A stretch of 64,000 nt of DNA from Pedobacter sp. FW305-3-2-15-E-R2A2 (GCF_038446955.1 NZ_CP151803.1:2170001-2234000), one strand, 5' to 3'. Shown: positions 44,882 through 53,640, counted from the first letter of the stretch. Translations and numbers: made by a program. Notes: generated from the sequence alone by a model not told the origin.

Positions 44882-45571
44882 ATGAGCACCGTAAAACAGA
44901 AGATACTTATTGTTGATGATGAACCAGATATTTTAGAGTTAATAGAATATAACTTGAAAAAAGAAGGTTATCAGGTTTTTTTGGCCAGCAACGGCCAGGA
45001 AGGGATTACGGTTGCTAAGAAAGTTCATCCCGATCTGATCATTCTCGACATCATGATGCCTAAAATGGATGGGATCGAAGCCTGCAGGTTAATGCGTGCG
45101 ATTCCGGAGTTTAAAAACACATTTATGGTATTTTTAACGGCCAGAAGTGAGGAGTATTCAGAGATTGCCGGTTTTAACGTTGGTGCGGACGATTACATTG
45201 CGAAGCCGATTAAGCCGAGAGCATTGATTAGTAGGATTAATGCCATATTAAGAAGAAATTCCAGTGCGGATGAAGTTTCTGATAATAAAGTAGAAATTGG
45301 CGATCTTGTGATCGACAGAGAAGCTTACCTTGTTTTTCAAGGCGGACAGAAAGTGGTTTTAGCCAAAAAAGAATTTGAATTATTGTACTTACTGGCTTCT
45401 AAACCGGGAAAAGTATACACCAGAGAATCTATTTTGAAAAACATCTGGGAAGACTCTGTAGTGGTTACCAACCGGACCATTGATGTGCATATTCGTAAGC
45501 TTCGTGAAAAATTAGGGGAACGATATGTGGCAACAGTGAAGGGTGTAGGCTATAAATTCGAACTTTCTTAG
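44882..45571 (+). CDS. OmpR/PhoB-family response regulator
   Basis: This 229-residue protein has a receiver domain (about 7-125). The acidic pair is in VDDE, the phospho-acceptor is D56 in IILDIMMPKMDG, the Thr is in FLTARSE and the Lys in YIAKPIK. A winged-helix DNA-binding domain (about 135-228) has RTIDVHIRKLREKLGE. No histidine kinase is adjacent, so its partner is elsewhere. The 105-nt leader is AT rich. PhoB-like phosphate control is possible but unproven. Confidence 0.93.
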   Translation: MSTVKQKILIVDDEPDILELIEYNLKKEGYQVFLASNGQEGITVAKKVHPDLIILDIMMPKMDGIEACRLMRAIPEFKNTFMVFLTARSEEYSEIAGFNVGADDYIAKPIKPRALISRINAILRRNSSADEVSDNKVEIGDLVIDREAYLVFQGGQKVVLAKKEFELLYLLASKPGKVYTRESILKNIWEDSVVVTNRTIDVHIRKLREKLGERYVATVKGVGYKFELS

Positions 45572-45579
45572 TATTTTTG
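45572..45579 (+). promoter_or_regulatory. Bacteroidetes -7 promoter element before the RluA gene
   Basis: TATTTTTG matches TAnnTTTG exactly and overlaps the TTG that could otherwise be the gene start. It implies transcription starts near 45586. Confidence 0.45.
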
Positions 45580-45600
45580 TACAGTATTAAATCTACTGTA

Positions 45601-46323
45601 TTGAAATATCCTTCTTTTAAAGATCTTATCCTATTCGAAAACGATGATTATATCGTTGTAAATAAACCTCCATTTGTAGCCTCGCTGGATGAGCGTGGCG
45701 GATCAGGCGAGGTCAATATATTACGTTTGGCAAAGCAGTATTCTGCTGACGCACAGGTATGTCATCGTTTAGACAAAGAAACTTCAGGTGCGATTATTAT
45801 AGCAAAAACACCTGAAGCTTATCGCTCTGTAGCGATGCAATTTGAAAAACGTAAAGTGAACAAAGTGTACCATGCAGTGGTAGACGGACAGTTTACTTTT
45901 AACGAGCTATTTATCGACCTTCCCATCCTCAATGATGGGAATAAGAGCGTTACCATCGACAGAAAAGAGGGTAAACGTGCAGAAACTATCTTTAATTCCA
46001 TAAAAAATTACCGTCATTACACCCTGGTAGAATGTAAGCCGATTACTGGTCGCATGCACCAGATCAGGATTCACCTGGCCACTCAAAGGGCAGCGATTGC
46101 CGGGGATGACATGTACCGTGGAAAACCGGTTTTCCTTTCCAGCATGAAAAAAGGATACCGCATTGCGAAAGATGATGAAGAGTTACCGATTATGAAGCGC
46201 TTTGCCCTACATGCCAGACATCTGGTATTTAAAGGACTGGATGGCACTGATATTGTGATCGAAGCCCCTTATCCGAAAGACTTTGCAACGCTCATCAAAT
46301 TACTCGATAAATTTGACGCTTAA
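45601..46323 (+). CDS. RluA family 23S rRNA or tRNA pseudouridine synthase
   Basis: This 240-residue enzyme carries the RluA/RluD motif VCHRLDKETSGAIIIAKT with catalytic Asp in HRLD, the LVECKPITGRMHQIRIH segment and the start motif DYIVVNKPP. It converts uridine to pseudouridine in rRNA or tRNA. There is no N-terminal S4 domain. There is no ATG start; a TTG at 45601 is preferred over the TTG at 45577, because the latter is part of a perfect -7 promoter element. Confidence 0.88.
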   Translation: MKYPSFKDLILFENDDYIVVNKPPFVASLDERGGSGEVNILRLAKQYSADAQVCHRLDKETSGAIIIAKTPEAYRSVAMQFEKRKVNKVYHAVVDGQFTFNELFIDLPILNDGNKSVTIDRKEGKRAETIFNSIKNYRHYTLVECKPITGRMHQIRIHLATQRAAIAGDDMYRGKPVFLSSMKKGYRIAKDDEELPIMKRFALHARHLVFKGLDGTDIVIEAPYPKDFATLIKLLDKFDA

Positions 46324-46333
46324 ATAAACAGAT

Positions 46334-48127
46334 ATGTACGTACGGCTGGTAAATTATGTAGACGCAATTAACCAATACCGGAGGACGAAGATCTCAAACA
46401 GAAACTTTTTAGTGATTGCAGCATTGATTGTCGGCGTTCTTGCCGGGCTTGCTGCATCACTGCTGAAGACCATCACACACCATATTGAGGATTTCCTGCA
46501 AACAGGATTTCATTGGGAATACAAGTATTATCTTTTTTTCTTCTTTCCTTTTATAGGAATCTTATTGTCGGTCATGTATGTCCGCAGGTTCATTAGAAAG
46601 GGGAAGTTTGAAACCGGCTTAACGCCTTTGCTGTACACCATTTCCAGGAAATCAAGTAAGGTAGAACCCCATAACATTTATTCCCAGATCATTACTGCCG
46701 CCATGACAGTTGGTTTTGGTGGATCAACAGGGTTGGAAGCACCGATTGTAACGAGTGGTGCCGGAATTGGTTCTGTGGTTGGCCGCTTCCTGGGTTTATC
46801 TTACAGGGAGACGACGATGTTATTGGCCTGTGGCGCCGCTGCGGGGATCGCTGGTGCATTTAACAGTCCGATTGCAGGGATTGTGTTCGCTATTGAAATT
46901 TTGTTGCCTGAATTCACGATTCCGGCCTTTATTCCTTTGTTGCTTGCTTCTGCTACAGCAGCGGTCGTGGCGAGGCTGTTTTACAATGAGCAATTGTTTT
47001 TCCTCGTTACGGAAGGATGGAAAATGGATGCCCTGATCTATTATGTGATCCTGGCAGCTTTAATCGGTTTCTTTTCCATTTATTTTACTAAGGCAAACAG
47101 CTTCATAAAAGGTTTCTTTTATAAGATCAATCATCCTTATAAAAAAGTAGTGCTGGGTGGTTTGATGCTCGGATTACTCGTGTTTTTATTCCCTACTTTG
47201 TACGGGGAAGGTTACATTACGATTAAGAATCTGTTAGGGGGAAATTACTTTGCGGTTATCAATAACAGCATTTTTTCTTCTTATAGTAACCTGCCATGGG
47301 TGGTGTTATTGTTTACATTGATCACACTTTTTGCTAAATCTGCAGCCACACTCATTACTTTAGGTGCCGGTGGAAATGGGGGGATTTTTGCCCCGAGTCT
47401 GATTATGGGCGGATTAATGGGCTTTATGGTGGCTTATACCGTCAATACCCTCGGAATCGCTCATTTGAATGTGGCCAATTTTATTGTGGCAGGAATGGCA
47501 GCCTCACTCAGTGCGATTATGCATGCCCCGCTGACCGGGATCTTCCTGATTGCGGAAATTACGGGCGGTTACGTGTTAATGGTTCCTTTGATGATCACTT
47601 CGGCGATCTCTTACCTGATCAACAGGAGTGCAAATAAGTATTCTATTTATACCAAGCCACTGGCAGAGAAAGGGGAGCTGTCTTCTCATGAAGATAAAGA
47701 CACTACGGTATTGAACATGATGAAATTGAAGTACCTGGTAGAGCGTGATTACCTGGTGCTGAATGAAGAAGATGTCATTGGCGAAAGGTTAAATGAAATT
47801 CTGCAATCCAAACGGAATATTTTTCCGGTGATCGGAGGGGAGGAGCTGTGTTTTAAAGGATTGATTTATGTGGAAGATGTGCTGAAGAAAGGTATTAACC
47901 ATACGGATCAGCAGGAGATGAAGGTGGAGGAATTAATGGTTGCCGCTCCGGATACTTTACACCTTGATGATCCGATGAAAATCGTGTTGCAGAAAATGGA
48001 AAAGGAAAATGCCTGGCTGTTGCCTGTTTTAAATAATCAGGATAAGTACATTGGCTTTGTCTCCAAAACGGCGATCTTCAATAAGTACCGTGCTTTGTTG
48101 AGCAGACAGGCCGATTACATGGAATAA
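46334..48127 (+). CDS. ClC-type chloride channel/transporter with CBS domains
   Basis: This 597-residue inner-membrane protein has a ClC core of about 430 residues. The selectivity-filter segments are GGSTGLEAPIV (gating Glu position kept), GGNGGIFAPSLIMGG and the AGMAASLSAIMHAPLTGIFLIAE helix. Two CBS domains (about 455-590) follow and usually sense nucleotides. It moves chloride, perhaps with protons, and lies 10 nt after the RluA gene. The ion coupling mode cannot be told from sequence. Confidence 0.93.
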   Translation: MYVRLVNYVDAINQYRRTKISNRNFLVIAALIVGVLAGLAASLLKTITHHIEDFLQTGFHWEYKYYLFFFFPFIGILLSVMYVRRFIRKGKFETGLTPLLYTISRKSSKVEPHNIYSQIITAAMTVGFGGSTGLEAPIVTSGAGIGSVVGRFLGLSYRETTMLLACGAAAGIAGAFNSPIAGIVFAIEILLPEFTIPAFIPLLLASATAAVVARLFYNEQLFFLVTEGWKMDALIYYVILAALIGFFSIYFTKANSFIKGFFYKINHPYKKVVLGGLMLGLLVFLFPTLYGEGYITIKNLLGGNYFAVINNSIFSSYSNLPWVVLLFTLITLFAKSAATLITLGAGGNGGIFAPSLIMGGLMGFMVAYTVNTLGIAHLNVANFIVAGMAASLSAIMHAPLTGIFLIAEITGGYVLMVPLMITSAISYLINRSANKYSIYTKPLAEKGELSSHEDKDTTVLNMMKLKYLVERDYLVLNEEDVIGERLNEILQSKRNIFPVIGGEELCFKGLIYVEDVLKKGINHTDQQEMKVEELMVAAPDTLHLDDPMKIVLQKMEKENAWLLPVLNNQDKYIGFVSKTAIFNKYRALLSRQADYME

Positions 48128-48148
48128 AAGAAATGTTTTGCATATAAA

Positions 48149-48182
48149 AAAGCCAGCTTCCGATATCAGAAGCTGGCTTTTT
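48149..48182. terminator. Bidirectional terminator between ClC and NtrC-type genes
   Basis: AGCCAGCTTC (48151-48160) pairs with GAAGCTGGCT (48169-48178) over an 8-nt loop, with A-run and T-run flanks. It separates convergent genes ending at 48127 and 48199. Confidence 0.9.
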
Positions 48183-48198
48183 CGTAGGTCTTGTATCT

Positions 48199-49602
48199 TT
48201 ATTCAGTGGATCTTTTTAATCCGAATTTCTCAATCTTACTGTAAAGGTGACTGCGCTGAATGTCAATGTCGTCTGCAGTTTTGGAAACATTCCAGTTGTT
48301 CTTTTCCAGTTTGAATTTGATGAATTCTTTTTCTGCATAATCCTTATAATCCTGGAAATTATTGAAATTATCATAATTTGGCGTTGCCGTACGTGTAACC
48401 GTACTCGCTGATGAACTGTTTGCAGCGCCGATATTTGTTCCACCACCAGGATTTGCAAAGGCCGCAACATCATGTTCTGTAATGGCTTTGTCGCTCAGGA
48501 TGATCAAACGCTCGATCATATTGTGCAGCTCACGTACATTTCCTGTCCATGGTAAAGCCTGAAGCGCAGCCATCGCTGCATCACCGATCTTTTTAACCGG
48601 CATGCCGTAATCTTTACAGATTTCCTCCAGAAAGTTTTGAGCAATCTCCGGAATATCTTCCACACGCTCTGTTAAATGAGGAACATGGATATTGATTACA
48701 TTTAAGCGGTGGTATAAGTCCATCCTGAAGTTGCCGTCTTCGATTTCTTTCAGCAGGTCTTTATTGGTTGCTGCAAGTACCCTCACGTTCACTTCCAGTT
48801 CTTTCTCGCCACCTACACGACTGATTTTGTGTTCCTGCAAAGCGCGCAATACCTTTGCCTGTGCAGAAAGGCTCATATCGCCAATCTCATCCAGAAAAAG
48901 TGTTCCACCGTTTGCCAGTTCAAATTTACCAATCCTTTGTTTTACCGCAGAGGTAAAAGATCCTTTCTCATGACCGAACAATTCACTCTCAATTAGTTCT
49001 GAGGGGATTGCAGCACAGTTAACTTCTATTAAAGGGCTGTCCGCACGGTTTGATTTCTCATGTAACCATCTTGCAACAAGTTCCTTACCACTACCATTTG
49101 CACCGGTAATCAATACACGGGCATCAGTAGGGGCAACACGTTCAATGGTTTCTTTGATCTTTCCAATGCTTTCGGAACTGCCTAAGATATCTCTTGTTTT
49201 ACTTGCTTTTCTTTTAAGGACTTTAGTTTCAGTAACCAATGTACCTCTGTCGAGCGCATTTCTTACGGTAATTAACAGCCTGTTTAAATCAGGTGGTTTG
49301 GAGATGAAGTCAAATGCTCCCTTCTTGCTGGCTTCGATAGCGGTTTCCACTGTTCCATGACCGGAGATCATGATGAAAGGAAGATCAGGACTATAGGCCA
49401 GTGCTTGTTCCAGCACTTCCATTCCGTCCATTTTATTCATCTTGATATCACATAATACCAGATCGAATTTCTTTTTCTTAATCAGTTCCAGACCGTCTAC
49501 ACCATTATCAATATCGTCAACATCGTAGTTCTCATACTCTAAGATTTCGCGTAAAGTGCTTCTTATTGCCCGTTCATCATCAATTATTAATAATTTTGCC
49601 AT
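48199..49602 (-). CDS. Sigma-54-dependent NtrC-family response regulator
   Basis: This 467-residue protein has a receiver (phospho-acceptor D52 in LVLCDIKMNKMDG) and an AAA+ domain (about 135-380). The Walker A is GANGSGKE (167-174). The sigma-54 contact loop reads GSFTSA (214-219), not the canonical GAFTGA. A Fis-type HTH ends it (NVSKTADDIDIQRSHLYSKI). It activates sigma-54 promoters when phosphorylated. No kinase is next to it. It is transcribed as a single gene next to rnpB. Confidence 0.92.
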   Translation of the reverse strand: MAKLLIIDDERAIRSTLREILEYENYDVDDIDNGVDGLELIKKKKFDLVLCDIKMNKMDGMEVLEQALAYSPDLPFIMISGHGTVETAIEASKKGAFDFISKPPDLNRLLITVRNALDRGTLVTETKVLKRKASKTRDILGSSESIGKIKETIERVAPTDARVLITGANGSGKELVARWLHEKSNRADSPLIEVNCAAIPSELIESELFGHEKGSFTSAVKQRIGKFELANGGTLFLDEIGDMSLSAQAKVLRALQEHKISRVGGEKELEVNVRVLAATNKDLLKEIEDGNFRMDLYHRLNVINIHVPHLTERVEDIPEIAQNFLEEICKDYGMPVKKIGDAAMAALQALPWTGNVRELHNMIERLIILSDKAITEHDVAAFANPGGGTNIGAANSSSASTVTRTATPNYDNFNNFQDYKDYAEKEFIKFKLEKNNWNVSKTADDIDIQRSHLYSKIEKFGLKRSTE

Positions 49603-49671
49603 AGGTAGTGCTCATCATTTTTATTAGATACGAATATATTACTTTTATCAACAAGGAGTGATAAATAAAAA

Positions 49672-50040
49672 ATGCAAGCCTGTAAGCCGGGTTCTGTAAA
49701 CTGATTGCTCAGCCTTTCTACCATTAATCCACTATAAATGTTGCCATTTATCTCTAACGACCTACCCGCTAACATCGGACGAGCAGCCCTACATGCGTTA
49801 GCCTATTTGGTCTTTCAACTCCCGGGGTTTACCAGCAATCCGGTTGCCCGGAATACTCGTGAGCTCTTACCTCACGTTTTCAACCTTACCTGTGCTTAAA
49901 AGCCATCGGCGGTATGTTTTCTGCGGCACTTTCCATAACTCAGGTTTTCAATCCTAAGCCTCTTCCCGTTAGGAAGCGGGATGCTCTGTGTTGCCCGGAC
50001 TTTCCTCTCCGATAAATCGCAGCGATAGAACGGCTTGCAT
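49672..50040 (-). ncRNA. rnpB: RNase P RNA (bacterial type A)
   Basis: On the minus strand the RNA begins ATGCAAGCCGTTC and soon reads GAGGAAAGTCCGGGCA, the hallmark of P4/J-region rnpB. It closes with ACAGAACCCGGCTTA and GGCTTGCAT, which pairs with the 5' end (P1). The T-run after the 3' end acts as terminator, and a -7 box lies just upstream. It is the catalytic RNA that removes tRNA 5' leaders. The 369-nt length fits the bacterial type. Confidence 0.96.
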
Positions 50041-50051
50041 TTTTTACGCTG

Positions 50052-50059
50052 CAAAGATA
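50052..50059 (-). promoter_or_regulatory. Bacteroidetes -7 promoter element of rnpB
   Basis: Read on the minus strand this is TATCTTTG, a perfect TAnnTTTG match, 12 nt before the rnpB 5' end. A near copy occurs at 50775-50782 in front of the next gene. Confidence 0.75.
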
Positions 50060-50073
50060 TAAAAAAACAGCGC

Positions 50074-50712
50074 TTATTTGATATAAGGGAAGTTTCTTAC
50101 GGCTACATCTATCAAATAATCTGCCTGATCTGCAGTGTTCGTGAAAAAATTATAGTATCTCCATAGTTGTTTTCCCGATTGCCCGTCATAAAGCGTAAAA
50201 GTAGTGGCTGTCCTGACAGAAATAGAGGTCTTGGACAAGTGTCTGATGACAGCAGCAGAATCGGTAGTGCTCCTGTCTTCTGAAATAAAGGTGTCTTTTT
50301 CATATAGGCCGGAAACAATGGCATCTACACCCAGGGCTTTTGCGATCTCCTCTTTCGTATATTGATCCAGCCGATTGTCCATTCCCGCTCTTGTCAATAA
50401 AAGGTTGGTTTTTTCAATGTCCTGAATTTCGATTTTCATTTTACCTGATTTAGGCAGGATATAACTAAAGAATCTGGATTGAATGGCCAGACCTGTATTT
50501 ATTCTGTCCGTATTTTCATCACCTTCAATCCGATAAGGGATCTGGCTTCTGTAACTCAATTTTGTTCCGATAGGTAAAATGGCGATGATCTGATGTTTTT
50601 CCGTTACTTTCTTTAAGTCAGGGCTGTTGAAGATCTGTTTGTTACTGAATAGTTGTGCATTGGCGATCGTTCCGATGGTCATTGCAATTAATAATAAAAA
50701 GTATTTTTTCAT
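50074..50712 (-). CDS. Secreted paralogue A of a three-gene array
   Basis: This 212-residue protein starts at ATG 50712; the in-frame ATG at 50733 only adds a charged extension. A signal peptide (about 1-19, ending NAQ) leads to a mature domain. KHQIIAILPIGTKLSYRSQ, EIQDIEKTNLLLTRAG and EEIAKALGVDAIVSGLYEKD recall CsgG/LpoB-like assembly proteins. The family assignment is weak. The protein is about 55-60% similar by eye to paralogue B. Its stop lies immediately before the rnpB promoter. Confidence 0.7.
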   Translation of the reverse strand: MKKYFLLLIAMTIGTIANAQLFSNKQIFNSPDLKKVTEKHQIIAILPIGTKLSYRSQIPYRIEGDENTDRINTGLAIQSRFFSYILPKSGKMKIEIQDIEKTNLLLTRAGMDNRLDQYTKEEIAKALGVDAIVSGLYEKDTFISEDRSTTDSAAVIRHLSKTSISVRTATTFTLYDGQSGKQLWRYYNFFTNTADQADYLIDVAVRNFPYIK

Positions 50713-50774
50713 CGGTGTAGATTTGTTTTTCAATGGTACTCATGAGCTCGCAAGCGAGGTTCACTTTTGTGTTG

Positions 50775-50782
50775 CAAAGCTA
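50775..50782 (-). promoter_or_regulatory. Bacteroidetes -7 promoter element of paralogue A
   Basis: Minus-strand TAGCTTTG matches TAnnTTTG, about 63 nt upstream of the ATG. Its 50-nt surroundings are nearly identical to the rnpB promoter region, so promoter and gene were duplicated as a unit. Confidence 0.6.
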
Positions 50783-50796
50783 TTAAAAAACAGCGT

Positions 50797-51426
50797 TTAT
50801 TGGATAAAAGGCAAGTTTCTTACGGCTCCTTCTATTAAATCATCGGAGATATAGCTGGATTGTGTTTGATAATCGTAGTATCTCCACATTTGTTTTCCGG
50901 TTTGGCCGTCATAAAGCGTCAGTGTAAGTACATTTTTAACAGAGGTAAAAATTCTTGGTATCCTTCTGGAAGTGGAGTCTCTCGCTACCTGTTCCTCTGT
51001 AAGAAAAGCATCACTTTCATAAAATCCGGACAGCACGGCATCTACACCCAGTATTTTTGCAATTTCTTCTTTTGTATACTGATCCGGCCTGGCACTCATT
51101 TCTGATTTCAGGAGCAGAAGATTGGTTTTTTCTATGTCCTGGATTTCTACTTTCATCCGATTGGATCTGGGCAAAAGATAACTGTATATCCTGGACTGAT
51201 TGGCCAATCCTGTATTTATCCTTTCGCTGGCCTGATTTCGTTCATTGAGGTAAGGAACCTGACTTTTAAAGCTCAATTGTGTTCCTACCGGCAAAATGGC
51301 AATGACCTTATAGTCCTTCATTGCTTTTTTCAGATCAGGATTGGTGTATACTTGTTTTGTAGTGAATTGTGCCTGTGCAATCATACCGATTGACATGCTT
51401 ATGAATAATAAAAGAGATTTTTTCAT
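50797..51426 (-). CDS. Secreted paralogue B of a three-gene array
   Basis: This 209-residue protein starts at ATG 51426 (51432 is also in frame). It has a signal peptide ending QAQ and the same core as its neighbours: DYKVIAILPVGTQLSFKSQ, EIQDIEKTNLLLLKSE and EEIAKILGVDAVLSGFYESD. The C-terminal TLTLYDGQTGKQMWRYYDY block is also shared. It is most similar to paralogue A. Periplasmic or outer-membrane location is predicted; function is unknown. Confidence 0.7.
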   Translation of the reverse strand: MKKSLLLFISMSIGMIAQAQFTTKQVYTNPDLKKAMKDYKVIAILPVGTQLSFKSQVPYLNERNQASERINTGLANQSRIYSYLLPRSNRMKVEIQDIEKTNLLLLKSEMSARPDQYTKEEIAKILGVDAVLSGFYESDAFLTEEQVARDSTSRRIPRIFTSVKNVLTLTLYDGQTGKQMWRYYDYQTQSSYISDDLIEGAVRNLPFIQ

Positions 51427-51569
51427 GTTCATTTCTTTAGTTGATCTGTAAAATTATGATCGTTTCATCAGTAGATCTATTGATTAGATTAAGAAATTAG
51501 AATTGGCTGGTGATTCGTTTAGGGGGGGAGAAACAGAACCACCAAACCAATTCAGGGGTATCAAAATAA

Positions 51570-52214
51570 TTATCTGGTATAAGGGAAGTTTCTAGAAACT
51601 TTTCTCATCATCCGGTCGATAAGTTCATCGCTGGAGCTGAAGACATCGTCGTTCATGCTTTTGTAAAACCTCCATAATAAATCTCCGGTAGGACCATCAT
51701 TTACCATCATTGTCAATGCTCCGGAACCGGTCTTGCTTCCTGCACCACCAAACAATACGGTGGTTACGATGGCTCCTGCTTCAGATTTCGACTGTTCGGC
51801 TTCAAATTTACCCGCAATGACTGCGTCTACATTCAGGGCCTTCGCGATTTCATCTTTGGTAAATTCTCCCAATTTGTCGGTCATTCCTGCTTTCTTTAAC
51901 AGCACATTGGTTTTTTCCACGTCCTGGAATTCTACCGTATATTTTGAGGCTTTACGAAGCAAAAAAGTATAGATGCTGGACTGAATAGAATAAGCCTTTT
52001 CTCTTTCCTTCTCCCGGTTGGTTTCTATATCGAAATCCCGGGGTTGCTTTTTGTAGGTCATCTTTACCTCAAAAGGTAAAATAGCGACCAATTTGTGGGT
52101 TTTTACTGCTTCCTGCAGTTTTGGACTACTGAATACCTGTTTGGCATTTTCGTACTGAGCATTGGCGGCCATACCAGTCACCATCGCTACAAATAATAAC
52201 AATGTTTTTTTCAT
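51570..52214 (-). CDS. Secreted paralogue C of a three-gene array
   Basis: This 214-residue protein has a signal peptide ending NAQ. It is the most divergent of the three. It retains HKLVAILPFEVKMTYKKQ, EFQDVEKTNVLLKKAG and DEIAKALNVDAVIAGKFEAE, and adds a Gly/Ser-rich AGSKTGSGAL stretch. The shared EIAKAL-VDA pattern suggests a common nucleotide-free CsgG-like core; this is only by eye. It is followed by a small gap before paralogue B. Confidence 0.68.
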   Translation of the reverse strand: MKKTLLLFVAMVTGMAANAQYENAKQVFSSPKLQEAVKTHKLVAILPFEVKMTYKKQPRDFDIETNREKEREKAYSIQSSIYTFLLRKASKYTVEFQDVEKTNVLLKKAGMTDKLGEFTKDEIAKALNVDAVIAGKFEAEQSKSEAGAIVTTVLFGGAGSKTGSGALTMMVNDGPTGDLLWRFYKSMNDDVFSSSDELIDRMMRKVSRNFPYTR

Positions 52215-52459
52215 TTGATAGATTTTTAAAAAATCATCAATGTGTTTTTAGTCCGGGGTTAATGGAGGAGGAACTCATCATGATTTCATTTGTGTGTGTA
52301 AACAATATTATGTAGAATTTTTTACATTATTATGAAATAAATAAACACTATGGAATTTTAGGTAGCTAATTTTTAAGGGAGATGAAATGCTAAAACGTTA
52401 TTATCCCTGAAAAAACTCTGTTTTTCGGGAGATTGGCATTTGTAATATTTTAGTGAAAT

Positions 52460-52496
52460 TCAGCAGAGGCTTGCTGAGGGGGCTAGATTAGCCCCC
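52460..52496. other. Two back-to-back hairpins in a 316-nt gap
   Basis: TCAGCA/TGCTGA (52460-52477) is followed immediately by GGGGGCTA/TAGCCCCC (52478-52496). A palindrome around TTGCTTTTAAAGCAA lies at 52513-52527, next to the cytochrome c stop. No T-run follows, so a classical terminator is unclear. The rest of 52215-52530 shows nothing more. Confidence 0.6.
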
Positions 52497-52530
52497 ATAA
52501 GCTGAGTTTGGTTTGCTTTTAAAGCAAGAA

Positions 52531-52953
52531 TTATTTGCAGTTCTTCAGATCGTTGGAGGTTTGTTCTAAAGTATACATCCCTTGTTTATTCCCGAAGGAG
52601 TTGGTAATGTAAACGACAATCTGTGCGATATCTATCGCAGCAAGGGTTTGAAAATCGGGCATTTTGCCTTCATATTTCTGACCATGAATGGTGATGGCCT
52701 CACTCATTCCGTTTTTGATATAACAGGCTAGTTTCTGTTTGTTTTCTTTTAAAAAGACACTATCGGTAAGGGGAGGGGCTAAAGCGCCCAGGCCTTCACC
52801 TTTGGCGCCATGGCAATTCTGGCAATATTTGATGTAATAGTCCCGGCCATTGGTATAATAGATGTCTTGTTTTACCTGATCTGCACTCTGACAAGAGTAG
52901 ATCATCGTAAGCAGGGTAAATAAGACAATGGTACTGATGAGTAATTTTCGCAT
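52531..52953 (-). CDS. Class I cytochrome c lipoprotein
   Basis: This 140-residue protein has a lipoprotein-like signal (ending IYSC) and one c-type heme site CQNCH at about 44-48. A GKMPDF segment supplies the distal Met ligand. It is an envelope electron carrier. It lies 2 nt after the SCO gene, so the pair is co-transcribed. The association suggests respiratory or copper-oxidase assembly functions. Confidence 0.88.
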   Translation of the reverse strand: MRKLLISTIVLFTLLTMIYSCQSADQVKQDIYYTNGRDYYIKYCQNCHGAKGEGLGALAPPLTDSVFLKENKQKLACYIKNGMSEAITIHGQKYEGKMPDFQTLAAIDIAQIVVYITNSFGNKQGMYTLEQTSNDLKNCK

Positions 52954-52955
52954 GG

Positions 52956-53609
52956 TTATTTTTTGTCTTCAGCAAGTAACACAGGAATATCTTTCGTCAG
53001 TTGTTCTACCTGTTTTGGATCCGTTCCATCATAGGCACCGCGAATGCGTTTTTGCTTGTCAATCAGCACCAACCATCCCTGGTGAATATAACCATCTCTT
53101 GCTGTGGTATCTTCCATCACGGCAACCAGGTAATTGCGCTCTGCCAGTTTATAGACGCTGTCTTTTGACCCGTATACAAATTGCCATTTATTGCCATCTA
53201 CACCTAGTTTCTGTGCGTATTTTTTCAATACTGAAGGTTTATCATATTTAAAATCGATGGTATGTGAAAGGTACATCACCTCTGGATTGTCTTTATATTT
53301 TTCAAATATGGTTTTCATATTCCTGTGCATCGTTGGGCAGATGGTGGTGCAGGAAGTGAAAAAGAAGTCCGCGATATAGATTTTGTCTTTGAACTGATCG
53401 TTGGTAATGTAAACACTGTCCTGGTTTAAGAAACGAAATGCAGGAATGGTCTGATATACGGTGTCTACGCCCATGGAGCCATCTTCATTTTTAACAGATA
53501 CCGCTTCTCTGGGGCCAAGGATAGGTAATTTTTTGGTGTCCTGACAAGAAGAGATAAAGATTGCGAGCGCAAATAAAAACGATAACGGGAGGGAAAAGTT
53601 CAGCTTCAT
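52956..53609 (-). CDS. SCO1/SenC family copper chaperone
   Basis: This 217-residue lipoprotein has a signal ending FISSC. The thioredoxin-like SCO domain has the copper-binding CTTICPTMH motif (the CxxxC pair) and a downstream His in YLSHTIDFKYD. SCO proteins deliver copper to the CuA site of cytochrome oxidase and may act as thiol reductases. It is the first gene of a pair with cytochrome c. Confidence 0.92.
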   Translation of the reverse strand: MKLNFSLPLSFLFALAIFISSCQDTKKLPILGPREAVSVKNEDGSMGVDTVYQTIPAFRFLNQDSVYITNDQFKDKIYIADFFFTSCTTICPTMHRNMKTIFEKYKDNPEVMYLSHTIDFKYDKPSVLKKYAQKLGVDGNKWQFVYGSKDSVYKLAERNYLVAVMEDTTARDGYIHQGWLVLIDKQKRIRGAYDGTDPKQVEQLTKDIPVLLAEDKK

Positions 53610-53632
53610 AATTTTATTATTATTGAATCCGC

Positions 53633-53640
53633 CAAAGGTA
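53633..53640 (-). promoter_or_regulatory. Bacteroidetes -7 promoter element of the SCO operon
   Basis: Minus-strand TACCTTTG matches TAnnTTTG, 24 nt upstream of the SCO ATG. It supports transcription of SCO and cytochrome c from here. Confidence 0.5.
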
